Assembly (NCBI GenBank): GCA_030446505.1
Contig: JAUJND010000016.1
Span: 1 to 62,382, forward strand
Source: Chroococcidiopsidaceae cyanobacterium YX2bin18
Lineage (GTDB): Bacteria; Cyanobacteriota; Cyanobacteriia; Cyanobacteriales; Chroococcidiopsidaceae
Reading direction: 5' to 3'
DNA: 62,382 nucleotides
In this document: positions 18,790-28,083 of the stretch, one piece after another
Layout: each line of letters begins with the position of its first letter
Position numbering within the stretch: position 1 is the stretch's first letter
Notes under the pieces: generated by a model
What the model was told of the DNA's origin: nothing
The model's input: the letters and a program-made list of their open reading frames with translations, nothing else
Database searches by the model: none
Position numbers and translations under genes: made by a program

Positions 18790-19938
18790 TTGGTTGCCAC
18801 CTCTGAAAAACAGCAACAACAAACATCTGAGCAACTTTCTGGCAATGACCGAGTTGCAGTTTTACTGATGGGTTATGGCGAGGTCGAAAGCTACGAAGAT
18901 TTTGCTAACTATAACGAACAAGCTTTAAATTTACTTACAGCTAAATTCGCACCAGTACCAACTTGGATTTATCCGCCTTTGGCAAAGATTTTGGCGTTGT
19001 TTGATCGGCACGAATGGGATCACCAACATGACCATTTTATATCGCCTCACAATGCCATTTTTGAACAGCAACGGGCTGGAATTGAAAAGCATTTGCAAGA
19101 CAAATGGGGTGATCGCGTCCAGGTGTTCAAAGCCTTTAACTTCTGTGCTCCCTTCCTACCCGATCAAGTCTTAGCAGAGATTAAAGAACAAGGATTCGAT
19201 AAGCTGCTAATTTATCCCCTCCTAGTTGTCGATTCCATTTTTACCAGTGGCATTGCAGTTGAGCAAGTCAACAACGCCCTAACCGCGCTAACTGATAGTA
19301 ATGAACACTGGGTTAAAGGACAACGCTACATTCCTTCCTTTTACAACGAACCCGCATACATTCAGCTGATGGCACAAATGGTTGAGGAGAAAATTGCCGC
19401 TGATTTAGCAGCAGCATACTTACCCTCGCAAATCGGCATTGTGCTAATGAATCATGGTTGTCCGCACAAGGCAAAAGGTTTCACCTCTGGTATTACTGAA
19501 AGTCAAGCACTATATGACCAAGTAAGAGACCAACTAATTAACCACTATGCCTTAATTTCAGTGGGTTGGCTCAACCACGATACACCCTTAATTGAGTGGA
19601 CACAGCCAAATGCTTTCGTAGCAGCAAAAAACCTGATTGATCTGGGCGCAAAAGCAATTGTCTTAATGCCAATTGGCTTCGCAACAGAAAATCACGAAAC
19701 TTTATTAGATGTAGACCACATTATTCATGCCTTGCAACGCCAGCATCCAAATGTAACCTACGTGCAGATGCCTTGCGTTAACGACCATTCTGAGTTTTTG
19801 AAAATGGCAGCTGAGTGGGCAAATCCCCAAATTGCGGCTCTATTATCGGAGCAAGCGAATGCTGTTAACCCCCAGCTAGCTGTACCTCATGCTCACTCTC
19901 ACCACGACCATGACCACGCTCATCACCATCACCACTAA
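18790..19938 (+). CDS. Ferrochelatase-family protein with His-rich C-terminal tail
   Basis: 382 residues. It has the two-lobed chelatase fold signature: RVAVLLMGYGEVESYEDFANY at the start, DKLLIYPLLVVDSIFTSGIA in the first half, and VLMNHGCPHKAKGFTSGITES and VLMPIGFATENHETLLDVDH in the second. The H-G and E-x4-D type positions around GFATENHETL resemble the ferrochelatase metal site. The last 20 residues are His/Asp rich (HSHHDHDHAHHHHH), a likely metal-binding tail. It differs from the canonical HemH in its opening and probably is a paralog; the metal inserted is not known from sequence. Start is TTG, supported by GAGGAAC seven bases upstream and lack of any in-frame ATG before it. Confidence 0.75.
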   Translation: MVATSEKQQQQTSEQLSGNDRVAVLLMGYGEVESYEDFANYNEQALNLLTAKFAPVPTWIYPPLAKILALFDRHEWDHQHDHFISPHNAIFEQQRAGIEKHLQDKWGDRVQVFKAFNFCAPFLPDQVLAEIKEQGFDKLLIYPLLVVDSIFTSGIAVEQVNNALTALTDSNEHWVKGQRYIPSFYNEPAYIQLMAQMVEEKIAADLAAAYLPSQIGIVLMNHGCPHKAKGFTSGITESQALYDQVRDQLINHYALISVGWLNHDTPLIEWTQPNAFVAAKNLIDLGAKAIVLMPIGFATENHETLLDVDHIIHALQRQHPNVTYVQMPCVNDHSEFLKMAAEWANPQIAALLSEQANAVNPQLAVPHAHSHHDHDHAHHHHH

Positions 19939-20291
19939 TATGAAGTAGGGGTGCAAGAGAGAGTAGACATCTTGCGTTCATCCCACAGGCTGAAGTCTAG
20001 ACAGTCGCCTCAATCGGACGGCAATAAACGGGAGGAATTATTCCCCCGTTTTTGTCTTAGGAATTCCTGCACAGTGCTGCCTCGTCTATCCAAACATAAA
20101 CCTGCCGCCGCAGATTGATTGTGTTGCAAATAAATCTTAGTCTGCACCAGCGAACTTCGCTTGGATAGTTGCAAATTTAATTCGCCAGATACTTTTACAA
20201 CAAGTCTAGTATCTTTAGGGAATTCTTTTTAACTTCTTTGCCGGAAGTCCCGCGCCATAGTGTACGCACTTGGCGAGGGGATGGATAGGCA
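19939..20291. other. Intergenic region before the TnpB element
   Basis: Holds the terminator of the ferrochelatase-like gene and otherwise no coding signal. The left end of the TnpB element must lie in or just after this stretch, but I cannot fix the cleavage site. Confidence 0.4.
20026..20054 (+). terminator. Intrinsic terminator
   Basis: AACGGG-x-GGAA and TTCC-x-CCCGTT pair into an interrupted stem with a short ATTA-type loop, followed by five T residues. It lies about 90 bases after the ferrochelatase-like gene. Confidence 0.7.
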
Positions 20292-20364
20292 GGTAACGAC
20301 TTATAAGGAGTTACCAAATCTATATTTATTCTACCACGAATCTTGTTTGCGCTAGAATAAAATC

Positions 20365-21576
20365 ATGAGAAACGTTGTCAAGGTACGAATTTATCCAACT
20401 ACTGCCCAAAGACGCGCTTTATCGCAAGCTTTTGGTTGTGCCAGATGGTGGTGGAATCGAGCTTTGAATTTGAACAACCAGACTTATAAAGCAACGGGGA
20501 AAGGATTATCTAGGCAAGGATATAACGACCTTTTGCCAGCACTCAAGCAAGAGTTTCCTTGGCTAAAAGACTGTTACTCACAAGTGTTACAGTCTGTTAG
20601 TCTCAACCTATCCAAGGCATTTATTAACTTCTTTGAAGGTAGGGCAAAATACCCCAACTTCAAAAGTAAACACGGCAAGCAGTCTATTCAATATCCACAA
20701 TCAGTCAAGTTGTTGGACGGGTTTATCAAGCTACCTAAAATAGGTAAAGTGGAAGCAAAACTTCACCGCACTTTTGAGGGAGCGTTGAAGACGGTAACAG
20801 TCAGCATGACTTGTACGGATAAGTATTATGCTGCTCTACTATTTGATGATGGGTTGCCCAATACCGTAGTAGTTACAGATGGCAAAGCAGTAGGGATTGA
20901 CCTTGGTCTGTCTCATTTTGCAATTACCAGTGATGGCTCAAAGTTTGATAATCCTAGACACCTAAAAAAGAAGGGGAAAAACCTCAAACGTAAACAACAA
21001 AAACTATCTCGTAAAGTAAAAGGTTCTAATCGTCGTGCCAAAGCTCGTAGAATAGTTGCGAGAGTACACGAACGTATAAGCAACACACGCATTGACTTTC
21101 AACACAAACTATCTCGTAAACTGGTGAACGAAAACCAAGTCATCGTTGTCGAGAATCTAGCAGTCAAAAACATGGTAAAAAATCACAATTTAGCGTCATC
21201 AATTAGTGATTGTGGTTGGTCAGAATTTACCAGGCAACTCAAATACAAGGCTGAGAAAGAAGGAAAAACTTACCTAGAAATAGGGCGTTTCTTTCCTTCA
21301 AGTAAGACTTGTCACGTATGCCTAAATCAAGTAGGCAGCCTGCCTCTAGAAGTGCGAAGTTGGGCTTGCTCTAGTTGCCAAACTAAGCACGATAGAGATA
21401 TAAACGCCGCTATCAACATTCGAGATGAAGGTATGCGCTTATTAGCGTTAGGGACTAGCGCTACTGCCAGTGGAGAGAGTGTAAGACCAAAGCGGGGTCG
21501 CAAGACCTCCGTAGAGGCTACTGTCTGTGAAGCTGGAAGCCCACACTATATTGGTACTCCAATTAGTGTTGGGTAG
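20365..21576 (+). CDS. tnpB: TnpB RNA-guided nuclease (IS605 OrfB family)
   Basis: 403 residues, the normal length. N-terminal HTH_OrfB region (VRIYPTTAQRRALSQAFGCARWWWN). RuvC-like domain with all three acidic residues: GIDLGLSHFAI (Asp, near 187), VIVVENLAVKNM (Glu, near 270) and KHDRDINAAINI (Asp, near 350). The zinc finger CHVCLNQ...CSSCQ is intact. TnpB cuts DNA using an omega-RNA that overlaps the 3' end of its own gene and the element right end, which promotes element retention. Nothing suggests inactivation. The gene ends 21 bases before the end of the convergent FMN reductase gene. Confidence 0.95.
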   Translation: MRNVVKVRIYPTTAQRRALSQAFGCARWWWNRALNLNNQTYKATGKGLSRQGYNDLLPALKQEFPWLKDCYSQVLQSVSLNLSKAFINFFEGRAKYPNFKSKHGKQSIQYPQSVKLLDGFIKLPKIGKVEAKLHRTFEGALKTVTVSMTCTDKYYAALLFDDGLPNTVVVTDGKAVGIDLGLSHFAITSDGSKFDNPRHLKKKGKNLKRKQQKLSRKVKGSNRRAKARRIVARVHERISNTRIDFQHKLSRKLVNENQVIVVENLAVKNMVKNHNLASSISDCGWSEFTRQLKYKAEKEGKTYLEIGRFFPSSKTCHVCLNQVGSLPLEVRSWACSSCQTKHDRDINAAINIRDEGMRLLALGTSATASGESVRPKRGRKTSVEATVCEAGSPHYIGTPISVG

Positions 21577-21585
21577 TTCACCACG
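21440..21585 (+). ncRNA. Predicted omega-RNA scaffold region of TnpB
   Basis: By family rule the guide RNA scaffold is the last 100-150 bases of tnpB up to the element right end, with the guide being the flanking DNA. Short complementary segments (for example GAAGCTGG and related stems around 21530) are present, but I did not fold it. The guide would be the roughly 16-20 bases after 21585, inside the 3' end of the FMN reductase gene. Inference from family knowledge only. Confidence 0.35.
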
Positions 21586-21597
21586 TCTCCTCTGCTT

Positions 21598-22140
21598 CTA
21601 TGAAACCCCTCGAAGTTTACGCGTATTTTCGACTAAGCTTTGAGCAAATTGGTCAAAACGCTGTGAGAGTTTTTCATCCAAAATTTTTCCATCACTAAAG
21701 GCTTTCCAAGCTTGCCCTACGGCAATTTGTTCTGGAATTACCCAAGCGTGTACCCAGCGCATAATTACCCGCAAGTCATTGAGAGCGTTGCTTTTGGACT
21801 GACCGCCCAAAACACTAATAAGTCCTGTAACTTTGCCATCAAGCTGTTCAAAGTCCATTAGATCCAAAGCATTTTTCAGGACACCGCTAACGCTACCGTG
21901 ATACTCAGGTGTTGCTAGAATTAATCCATCTGCAAGCTTTACTGTATTACGCAACTGTTCTACATCAGGGTAATCTAGGTACTCGTCTTCCCCATTACAA
22001 AACGGTAGTTGCATCGCCCGCAAGTCTAAAATTTCCATTTCTGCTCCCAGCGCTTCTACTCGCGCAGCTGCCAAACTTAGAGCGATTTGGCTATAAGAAT
22101 TCGGTCGTAAACTTCCGCCAATGCCAACAATTTTGACCAT
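21598..22140 (-). CDS. NADPH-dependent FMN reductase family protein
   Basis: 180 residues with the flavodoxin-like FMN_red fold: VKIVGIGGSLRPNSYSQIAL holds the FMN phosphate loop (GSLRPxSYS), and LILATPEYHGSVSGVLKNALD is the conserved second FMN site (PEYHGSVSGVLKNxLD). Members reduce FMN, quinones, azo dyes or chromate with NAD(P)H. The substrate is not evident. Intact; the convergent TnpB element stops 21 bases short of its end. Confidence 0.9.
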   Translation of the reverse strand: MVKIVGIGGSLRPNSYSQIALSLAAARVEALGAEMEILDLRAMQLPFCNGEDEYLDYPDVEQLRNTVKLADGLILATPEYHGSVSGVLKNALDLMDFEQLDGKVTGLISVLGGQSKSNALNDLRVIMRWVHAWVIPEQIAVGQAWKAFSDGKILDEKLSQRFDQFAQSLVENTRKLRGVS

Positions 22141-22595
22141 TGAGTTGCTCCTGATAATAGAGTCGTGTTTATTCTAAGAAAGTTAGGCGAGTTTTCCGGG
22201 AAGCATAGTTACACCGCAATTCGCCTTTGTAAGTTGAGCTATAAACCAAAACCAATAGAGTCATTCAGCTTATTTAATTTGTGCTCTGTTGAACTGCAAG
22301 TAACAAATTTAGTAAGATTTATTGATATCCATACTCATTATGACTATGAGTTAATCGTAACGAGTTGGAGCATAGTTTGTCAAATTCCCGAAAAAGGCGA
22401 TGAAGTTTACCCAAGTTAGGGAATACTACAAACAACAGCATCAAAGCATCGAGAGGAATGTGTTAGCAACAGTGGCTGAGATAAGAAAGTTACACTAGAT
22501 TTTGGCAAGCTTATTTGAAATACTGGCTGACACTTCAAGAAGAACGTTAAAACCAGAGTGCTTGGGTTAAAGGAATAGACAGAGGGGAATTTAAT
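22141..22595. other. Divergent intergenic region
   Basis: 455 bases upstream of both the FMN reductase and ftsH. No conserved ORF is recognisable. The stretch AGAGGGG at about 22580 is the ftsH ribosome binding site. Confidence 0.4.
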
Positions 22596-24476
22596 ATGAA
22601 AGGTTCGCGGAAACAGGCATTGGTGCAGCGCTCAGCAAGCGGCTTGGTCACGGGTGCGATTGCAGCAAGTTGGCTCATTTTACAGTCGATGCTTGTAGCT
22701 ACCCCGGTAATAGCGCAAGAACAACGCGACTCCCTAACTTATGGCGAATTGTTAGAGAAAATTGAGACGGGAGAAGTCACCAAAATTGAGCTTGATCCAG
22801 CACAAAAAAAGGCGTTGGTGCAACTAGATGACCAAGAGCCAGATGAACCTCCGCAAGAGGTAATGCTGTTGGAGCAAAATCCAGAGTTAACAGAAAGAGC
22901 CTTAGCTAACGATGTCGACTTAGAGGTACGTTCTTCTGCTGAAAGTACAGCTGCTGTAGGACTTTTAGCTAACTTACTGTGGATTGTGCCATTAATGTTC
23001 TTAATGCTATTGTTCCTCCGCCGCTCTGCTAATACTTCTAACCAAGCTTTGAACTTCGGTAAGTCCCGCGCCCGCTTTCAAATGGAAGCCAAAACAGGCA
23101 TTACATTTAACGATGTTGCTGGCATTGATGAAGCCAAAGAAGAACTCCAAGAAGTTGTGACATTCCTCAAACAACCGGAACGCTTTACTGCTATTGGAGC
23201 GCGGATTCCTAAAGGTGTGCTGCTAGTTGGTTCTCCTGGTACGGGTAAAACTTTGCTGGCTAAAGCGATCGCTGGAGAAGCGGGAGTACCATTCTTTAGC
23301 ATTTCTGGCTCGGAATTTGTGGAAATGTTTGTTGGCGTTGGTGCTTCACGAGTACGGGATTTGTTTAAAAAAGCGAAAGAAAACGCTCCCTGCCTGATCT
23401 TTATTGATGAAATTGATGCTGTGGGTAGACAGCGGGGTGCTGGCATTGGCGGCGGTAACGACGAAAGAGAACAAACGCTTAACCAGCTGCTGACTGAAAT
23501 GGATGGGTTTGAAGGCAATACTGGTGTGATTATCATTGCGGCTACTAACCGTCCTGATGTATTAGACTCTGCCTTACTGCGACCCGGACGCTTTGATCGG
23601 CAAGTGATGGTAGATGCACCTGATCTTAAAGGGCGACTGGAGATTTTAAAAGTCCACGCTCGGAACAAGAAACTCGCCTCTACGGTTTCCTTAGAAGCGA
23701 TCGCCAGACGCACTCCTGGTTTTACAGGAGCCGATTTAGCTAACTTATTAAACGAAGCTGCGATCTTGACAGCTAGACGGCGTAAGGACGCAATTACAAT
23801 CTTGGAAATTGATGATGCTGTTGACCGCGTGGTTGCCGGAATGGAAGGCACACCGCTAGTAGATAGCAAGAACAAGCGACTAATTGCCTATCATGAAGTT
23901 GGACACGCTTTGTTAGCCACTCTACTCAAAGACCATGACCCCTTGCAGAAAGTAACTCTCATCCCTCGCGGACAAGCACAGGGACTAACTTGGTTTACCC
24001 CCAACGAAGAACAAGGGTTAATTTCCCGTTCTCAAATCAAAGCACGCATCACCGCTACTTTGGGCGGTCGAGCAGCGGAGGATATTGTGTTTGGTAAGGG
24101 GGAAGTGACTACTGGTGCGGGTCATGACTTACAACAGGTAACAAATTTAGCGCGACAGATGGTGACTAAGTTTGGGATGTCAGACTTGGGACCCCTGTCT
24201 TTGGAAAGTCAGAATAATGAAGTGTTTTTGGGACGCGATTGGATGACGCGATCAGAGTATTCTGAAGAAATAGCTGCCCGAATTGATACCCAGGTACGGG
24301 AGATTGTTAGCCATTGTTACCAGCAGGCATTACGGCTCCTGCAAGAAAATCGCCCAATTATGGATCGCTTGGTTGATTTACTATCAGAGCAGGAGACAAT
24401 CGAAGGCGAACAATTCCGGCAAATTGTTGCAAAAGATACTCAATTATCTGAGCAAGAGTTAGCTGTTTCTCGCTAA
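22596..24476 (+). CDS. ftsH: FtsH ATP-dependent zinc metalloprotease
   Basis: 626 residues, full length. Membrane AAA+ protease that degrades damaged membrane proteins, in cyanobacteria including photosystem II D1. N-terminal hydrophobic segment ([20 protein letters not shown]), a thylakoid-lumen or periplasmic loop, second membrane segment [15 protein letters not shown] near 130. AAA domain with Walker A GSPGTGKT near 208, Walker [13 protein letters not shown] near 265 and [23 protein letters not shown]. Protease motif HEVGH near 430 with the third zinc ligand Asp in [10 protein letters not shown]. All catalytic residues are present. A strong GAGGGG precedes the ATG. Cyanobacteria carry several FtsH paralogs; the paralog number is not assigned here. 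Confidence 0.96.
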   Translation: MKGSRKQALVQRSASGLVTGAIAASWLILQSMLVATPVIAQEQRDSLTYGELLEKIETGEVTKIELDPAQKKALVQLDDQEPDEPPQEVMLLEQNPELTERALANDVDLEVRSSAESTAAVGLLANLLWIVPLMFLMLLFLRRSANTSNQALNFGKSRARFQMEAKTGITFNDVAGIDEAKEELQEVVTFLKQPERFTAIGARIPKGVLLVGSPGTGKTLLAKAIAGEAGVPFFSISGSEFVEMFVGVGASRVRDLFKKAKENAPCLIFIDEIDAVGRQRGAGIGGGNDEREQTLNQLLTEMDGFEGNTGVIIIAATNRPDVLDSALLRPGRFDRQVMVDAPDLKGRLEILKVHARNKKLASTVSLEAIARRTPGFTGADLANLLNEAAILTARRRKDAITILEIDDAVDRVVAGMEGTPLVDSKNKRLIAYHEVGHALLATLLKDHDPLQKVTLIPRGQAQGLTWFTPNEEQGLISRSQIKARITATLGGRAAEDIVFGKGEVTTGAGHDLQQVTNLARQMVTKFGMSDLGPLSLESQNNEVFLGRDWMTRSEYSEEIAARIDTQVREIVSHCYQQALRLLQENRPIMDRLVDLLSEQETIEGEQFRQIVAKDTQLSEQELAVSR

Positions 24477-24559
24477 TCTAAAATTAGAGTCGAGAATCAT
24501 TACTTGCAAAGGTAATAAATCTCGGCTTTATCAGAGGACTCATAAGTGGTTGCTTCTTT

Positions 24560-24602
24560 GTTACTAGTTATCCACTGCTACTAGTGACTAATAACTAGTA
24601 AC
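24560..24602. repeat. Perfect 12-bp inverted repeat between convergent genes
   Basis: GTTACTAGTTAT and ATAACTAGTAAC separated by 19 bases that contain a further ACTAGT. It lies between the ends of ftsH and the M23 peptidase gene, where it could end transcription from both sides. A separate weaker stem (CGAGA...TCTCG) lies at about 24491-24525. Confidence 0.6.
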
Positions 24603-24605
24603 TAA

Positions 24606-25280
24606 TCAATTTTTAGCAATTTTGAATTGCTCACGAAGTCTAAGATTAGATTGCATAGTACCCGATTGTTGGGCGTACATAGCCCGAAGAACTAATGCAG
24701 GGTCTACATAATTATTGGCATACTTCAGCCCCCAGTGGAGGTGAGGACCAGTAGTGCGTCCAGTCATTCCTACACGACCAATTCGGGTTCCGCCGCTTAC
24801 TTGCTGACCTTGCCAAATCTGAACTCCACCTTCACGATCAATTAGATAACGATTGCTGCCTTGGATTGCAACGTGTCCTTTCATGTGGCAGTAGGTGTGT
24901 TCCCATTCTCCTGATTGAATTATGACATGGGTGCCGCAACCGCTTTTATCAGCAACCTTAACTACTCTACCTGCCCACCAACTGCGAACGTAACTTCCTT
25001 GGGGAGCGGCGAGATCTAATCCACGATGAAATTCCCAACTGGAACCACCAGTAGCAGAGCGGCGGTAACCAAAAGGAGAGGTATAAGCTTGAAAATTCTC
25101 AACCGGGAATGAGGCACCGCGCCAGCTGTTGCTAGCCGCCACTTGCTCAACTTCCACAGCTTTTACACTTTGTTGCTGCCACACCAAGGTTGGTACACTC
25201 ATAAGACTAAGTGCAACCAGGAGTAGGGTTTTTGCAGAACGGGCAAATTGCTGCTTATCCTGGGGCATAGACGCTTTCAT
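24606..25280 (-). CDS. Secreted M23-family metallopeptidase
   Basis: 224 residues from the ATG at 25278-25280, chosen because GAGGAGT stands six bases before it; a TTG start 15 bases upstream would overlap that site. N-terminal signal peptide (KTLLLVALSLMSVPTLVW). The LytM/M23 zinc site is visible: H and D in FHRGLDLAAPQG near 90, and the HxH in GPHLHWGL near 185. THVIIQSGEWEHTYCHM is the usual central segment. Such enzymes cleave peptidoglycan cross-links in the periplasm, or regulate amidases if inactive; here the ligands are intact. Confidence 0.9.
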   Translation of the reverse strand: MKASMPQDKQQFARSAKTLLLVALSLMSVPTLVWQQQSVKAVEVEQVAASNSWRGASFPVENFQAYTSPFGYRRSATGGSSWEFHRGLDLAAPQGSYVRSWWAGRVVKVADKSGCGTHVIIQSGEWEHTYCHMKGHVAIQGSNRYLIDREGGVQIWQGQQVSGGTRIGRVGMTGRTTGPHLHWGLKYANNYVDPALVLRAMYAQQSGTMQSNLRLREQFKIAKN

Positions 25281-26195
25281 AGTTTTACTCCTCAACTAAT
25301 TTATAGTCACCTGTTTTTTGTTTACAGCGTTGGCACTGTAGCAAGGATAATTGCGAGTCGGACAATACAGCAGTGCAGGAAATTGGAATTGGAAAGATTA
25401 CGTACCTAAACACGTGACTTTCAAAAAAGAATTTGCATATAGCGATGTACGCCAGTTTTATCAGCAGCGATTAACTAGTCTTAAACTTGCTCGGCTACAT
25501 AGTAAGATTGCTTCCCAAAATAGCCTTACACTACAAACCTTCAAAAACTTAACGCTAGCTATTCTTTATGTCCATGCGAAATTTTACTGAGGAATCAAAA
25601 TATATTTACACTTGAATATCATCTAAATTATAGTGAATATACGGTAGAAAAAAATGCGCTTTTGTGAGTTCAGCAATATCCTGACATTCTCTTTACTACA
25701 GTTATGGTTAATATTACAGCGCAATACCATAGCCGATTTATTGCTGTTAATGCTGTCGTAATATAGCAATCTGATTTCAGTTGTCAGTGGTTGACTTGCG
25801 CCAAACCTCCAACTTGAGTAGGCTTTTATTGGCTCCCCCCATTTGGGAGGAACCAGGCGAGTGTTGCTCACGGCTAACTTAGGATTGCTATATAGTGATT
25901 TCGACTTAAGTACAATGCAGTTGTATTTCTGGGGAATAGTCTCGGTTGTGTTAATTGGGTAAGCAGGATGCCTACCGCAAAGGTCATGGTGTATTTTAGA
26001 TCATTAAAAACTGCTATAGAAAGTTTTAGACTTAATAAGCGTAGAAGAGAGCACACAAACAAAATCAGGGGAGGTAGTCTAGGTGGCTGCCTTTGGGTAA
26101 AGACGACACGGTTTTGTAAATGTTGTGCTTTATCGTTAAAATTTTTAAGCTAGGCAGAATAAATTTATTAAGTCTCTTCACAGCTTCTTTGACCC
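25281..26195. other. Long intergenic region with a MITE-like repeat
   Basis: About 900 bases without a recognisable gene. Short open frames exist on both strands but none shows domain-like sequence. The only clear structure is the 133-bp inverted-repeat-bounded segment at 25761-25893. Confidence 0.5.
25761..25893. repeat. MITE-like element with 11-bp terminal inverted repeats
   Basis: ATATAGCAATC at the left and GATTGCTATAT at the right are perfect inverted repeats bounding 133 bases with no coding capacity. Size and structure fit a miniature inverted-repeat element. Target duplication is not clear (at most TA). Confidence 0.4.
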
Positions 26196-26570
26196 ATGCT
26201 GAGTGAAATTTTTTCGTTTAGGTTTGCTCTAGATGCAACTGTGCTTGCAGGAGCGAGTTTGTGGTCTTTAGCTTTGTATCTAGGTTTTTCCCCAGTCAGT
26301 GAATGGGTAATGCAGCAACTTAATCGCTGGTTTAATTTTGCTGAGCGATCGCTCTATACAAGTTCCGAGGAGTTTGAAAGAACTCGCAGCGCCAGAGAAT
26401 CCCAAAACGCTTTTTATGCTTCTATTTTCAGTATTGTGCCGTTTTTAGTTATTGGTGGCTTGTGCAACTACGCAGTTGAAATTAGCTTGGGTCGCAGCTG
26501 GGCAATTAGCATGGGTGTGCTGGCGTGTATGGGTTGTGGGGTTTATGAGTTGGGGCGGCGATCGCAATAG
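26196..26570 (+). CDS. Conserved small membrane protein
   Basis: 124 residues with three hydrophobic segments: VLAGASLWSLALYLGF near 20, YASIFSIVPFLVIGGLCNYA near 75, and AISMGVLACMGCGVYEL near 105. A polar stretch with SSEEFERTRSARESQ links the first two. It looks like one of the many conserved cyanobacterial membrane proteins of unknown function. Codon use and HIP1 content match the neighbours, so it is probably real and resident. Confidence 0.65.
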   Translation: MLSEIFSFRFALDATVLAGASLWSLALYLGFSPVSEWVMQQLNRWFNFAERSLYTSSEEFERTRSARESQNAFYASIFSIVPFLVIGGLCNYAVEISLGRSWAISMGVLACMGCGVYELGRRSQ

Positions 26571-26639
26571 TTTTGAGTTTTGAGCAGAGCGTTTCCGTTG
26601 GCTCCTGACTTTCAGGAGAACGGCGGTTTTGAGTTTTGA
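26570..26639. repeat. Direct repeat GTTTTGAGTTTTGAG and hairpin
   Basis: The 15-mer GTTTTGAGTTTTGAG occurs at 26570-26584 and again at 26625-26639. Between them is a small hairpin (CTCCTGA...TCAGGAG, 26601-26617). Lies between convergent genes; origin unknown. Confidence 0.6.
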
Positions 26640-27875
26640 GTTAAAGAAGTTTCTTCAATAACCAGATTTGCTAAATTTTGCGCGGCTCCGGGTTCACCTC
26701 TGATGCTACGCAGTTTCGAGCGCATTTGTTGGAGTTTTTTCTGGGTGATTTAAAAAGTCTAGAGCTAGTTCCGCTACAGTTTGTGGCTGGAGGAGTCCGA
26801 CAAGTTCTGGTACTACTTCCGACTGCGCCCAGCGATTGGGCCATGCTAACAAACCCAATCGTTGTAAAACTAACCAGTTAATCATCTTTGCCATACCAGT
26901 TCCGACTACTGGTAAATTTGCCAGTAAACCCGGAAGACCGTCCCAAGCTCGCATAGCATCTAATTGTTGAGTAGGCAGCAAGACAATCATCGGCACAGCT
27001 AATGCCCCCAATTCAGCGGTGTTTGCTCCTACTGTAGTTAGGCAAAAGCTGCATTGGGATAACAAATCATAAGCAGGCGATCGCGTCCACAGTTCTACAC
27101 ATAACCCAGAAGATGTTTTGAGCAAGGGACGTTCCCCCCTGATTAGTTCAGCTGCCACACTACCAAAATGGTGACTCACCGGATTTTGGTGAGGATCAGC
27201 AAAACGAGCTAAAGTTTCTAAATCTAAGGTCGGAGCAACCGGAATTACAAACCGAGTTTGGGGACGTACTGCATGAATATATTCCGCGATCGCCAAAGTC
27301 AGCGGTACACCTTGAGCCAATTTTGCTGGCTTTGATCCTGGCAGTAACCCAATCAGTTCATTACTAATTCCAGCTCCCCCTACTCCCCCTACTCCCCCCG
27401 CCTCTACCATCAAATCCCCAACAACTGTAAACTTGTGGGCATATTTTTGCGGGACACGAGCACTTATCTCTGGCTTCATCACCCCAAAGCGGTCAATCCA
27501 ACGCTGCCAACGGGCTGACCACTCGGCATAGACAACGGTACGATAACCCAGATGTTTGCCAATTAAGACAGGAAAAATCTGGTCTCCTCCTAAGAATAAA
27601 ACTACACCGCGATCGCGCCAGTCCCAGTTTTCTGCCGTATGACCCCATAGCAAAAACCGCCAGAAATGTTCTGGTTCTTGAACTCGGTCTATTTCCGGAT
27701 AGCTACGGGCGATCGCTGCTTCTTTACCAGTGGCGTTAGGGCAAGGCGATAACACGAGCGTAATGCGAACCTGATTGCATCCCAGCTTTTCGCGCAACGC
27801 TTGCACAACTGGTCGCACCCAGGTCGTTACCTCTCCTGGTCCATTCGACAAAATTAAAATATCAATTGCTGGCAT
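26611..27875 (-). pseudogene. Lipid-A-disaccharide-synthase-related protein, C-terminal frameshift
   Basis: Cyanobacterial LpxB-like glycosyltransferase (GT-B fold) of unknown acceptor. N-terminal IDILILSNGPGEVTTWVRPV, then FLGGDQIFPVLIGKHLGYRT, LLPGSKPAKL near 195 and LTTVGANTAELGALAVPM near 290. The open frame stops at 26706 after HPEKTPTNALETA. Removing one A from the A6 run (26743 region) restores KLQQMRSKLRSIRGEPGAAQ and a stop at 26611-26613. A run GGVGGVGGAG near residue 165 comes from a 9-bp tandem repeat (CCCCCTACT units) inside the gene. Upstream and divergent is chlH. Confidence 0.75.
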
Positions 27876-28083
27876 TAATGTTCACACTAAATAACTTTAT
27901 TACTACTAAAAACTGAGTAGATACTTTCGCCACTGGTCAAGAAGTAGCGATAAATATTTCCATTTTTATATCAAATTGTGTCAGATAAGTGTCAAAAGCC
28001 TCACTGTGCAAGCATTTTCTGGTACAAAGACTTATATATCTGAAAGAGCAGAAGAGAACACAGTATTATTGGAGCCTAACTGC

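Larger units (their letters stand above)
20292..21585 (+). mobile_element. IS200/IS605-group element carrying only tnpB
   Basis: Boundaries are approximate. A subterminal hairpin (GGTAAC...GTTACC, 20292-20315) precedes tnpB as is usual for the left end, and the sequence just after the tnpB stop (AGTTCAC, about 21585) resembles right ends I recall from related cyanobacterial elements. There is no tnpA transposase in or near the element, so it can move only if a TnpA acts in trans. It sits between two unrelated housekeeping genes with no obvious damage to either. Confidence 0.6.

Noticed and set aside
22165..22419. 84-codon frame upstream of ftsH
   Set aside because: No recognisable domain, no ribosome binding site, and composition unlike neighbouring genes.
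23078..23875. 265-codon frame opposite ftsH
   Set aside because: Antisense to the AAA domain; serine- and proline-rich composition is typical of a reverse-frame artefact.
25968..26153. 61-codon frame in the gap before the small membrane protein
   Set aside because: No conserved pattern, no ribosome binding site; similar short frames occur by chance here.
27976..28083. Longer N-terminus for ChlH
   Set aside because: The extra 36 residues do not resemble ChlH, whose family start MFTHVKST is at 28084.
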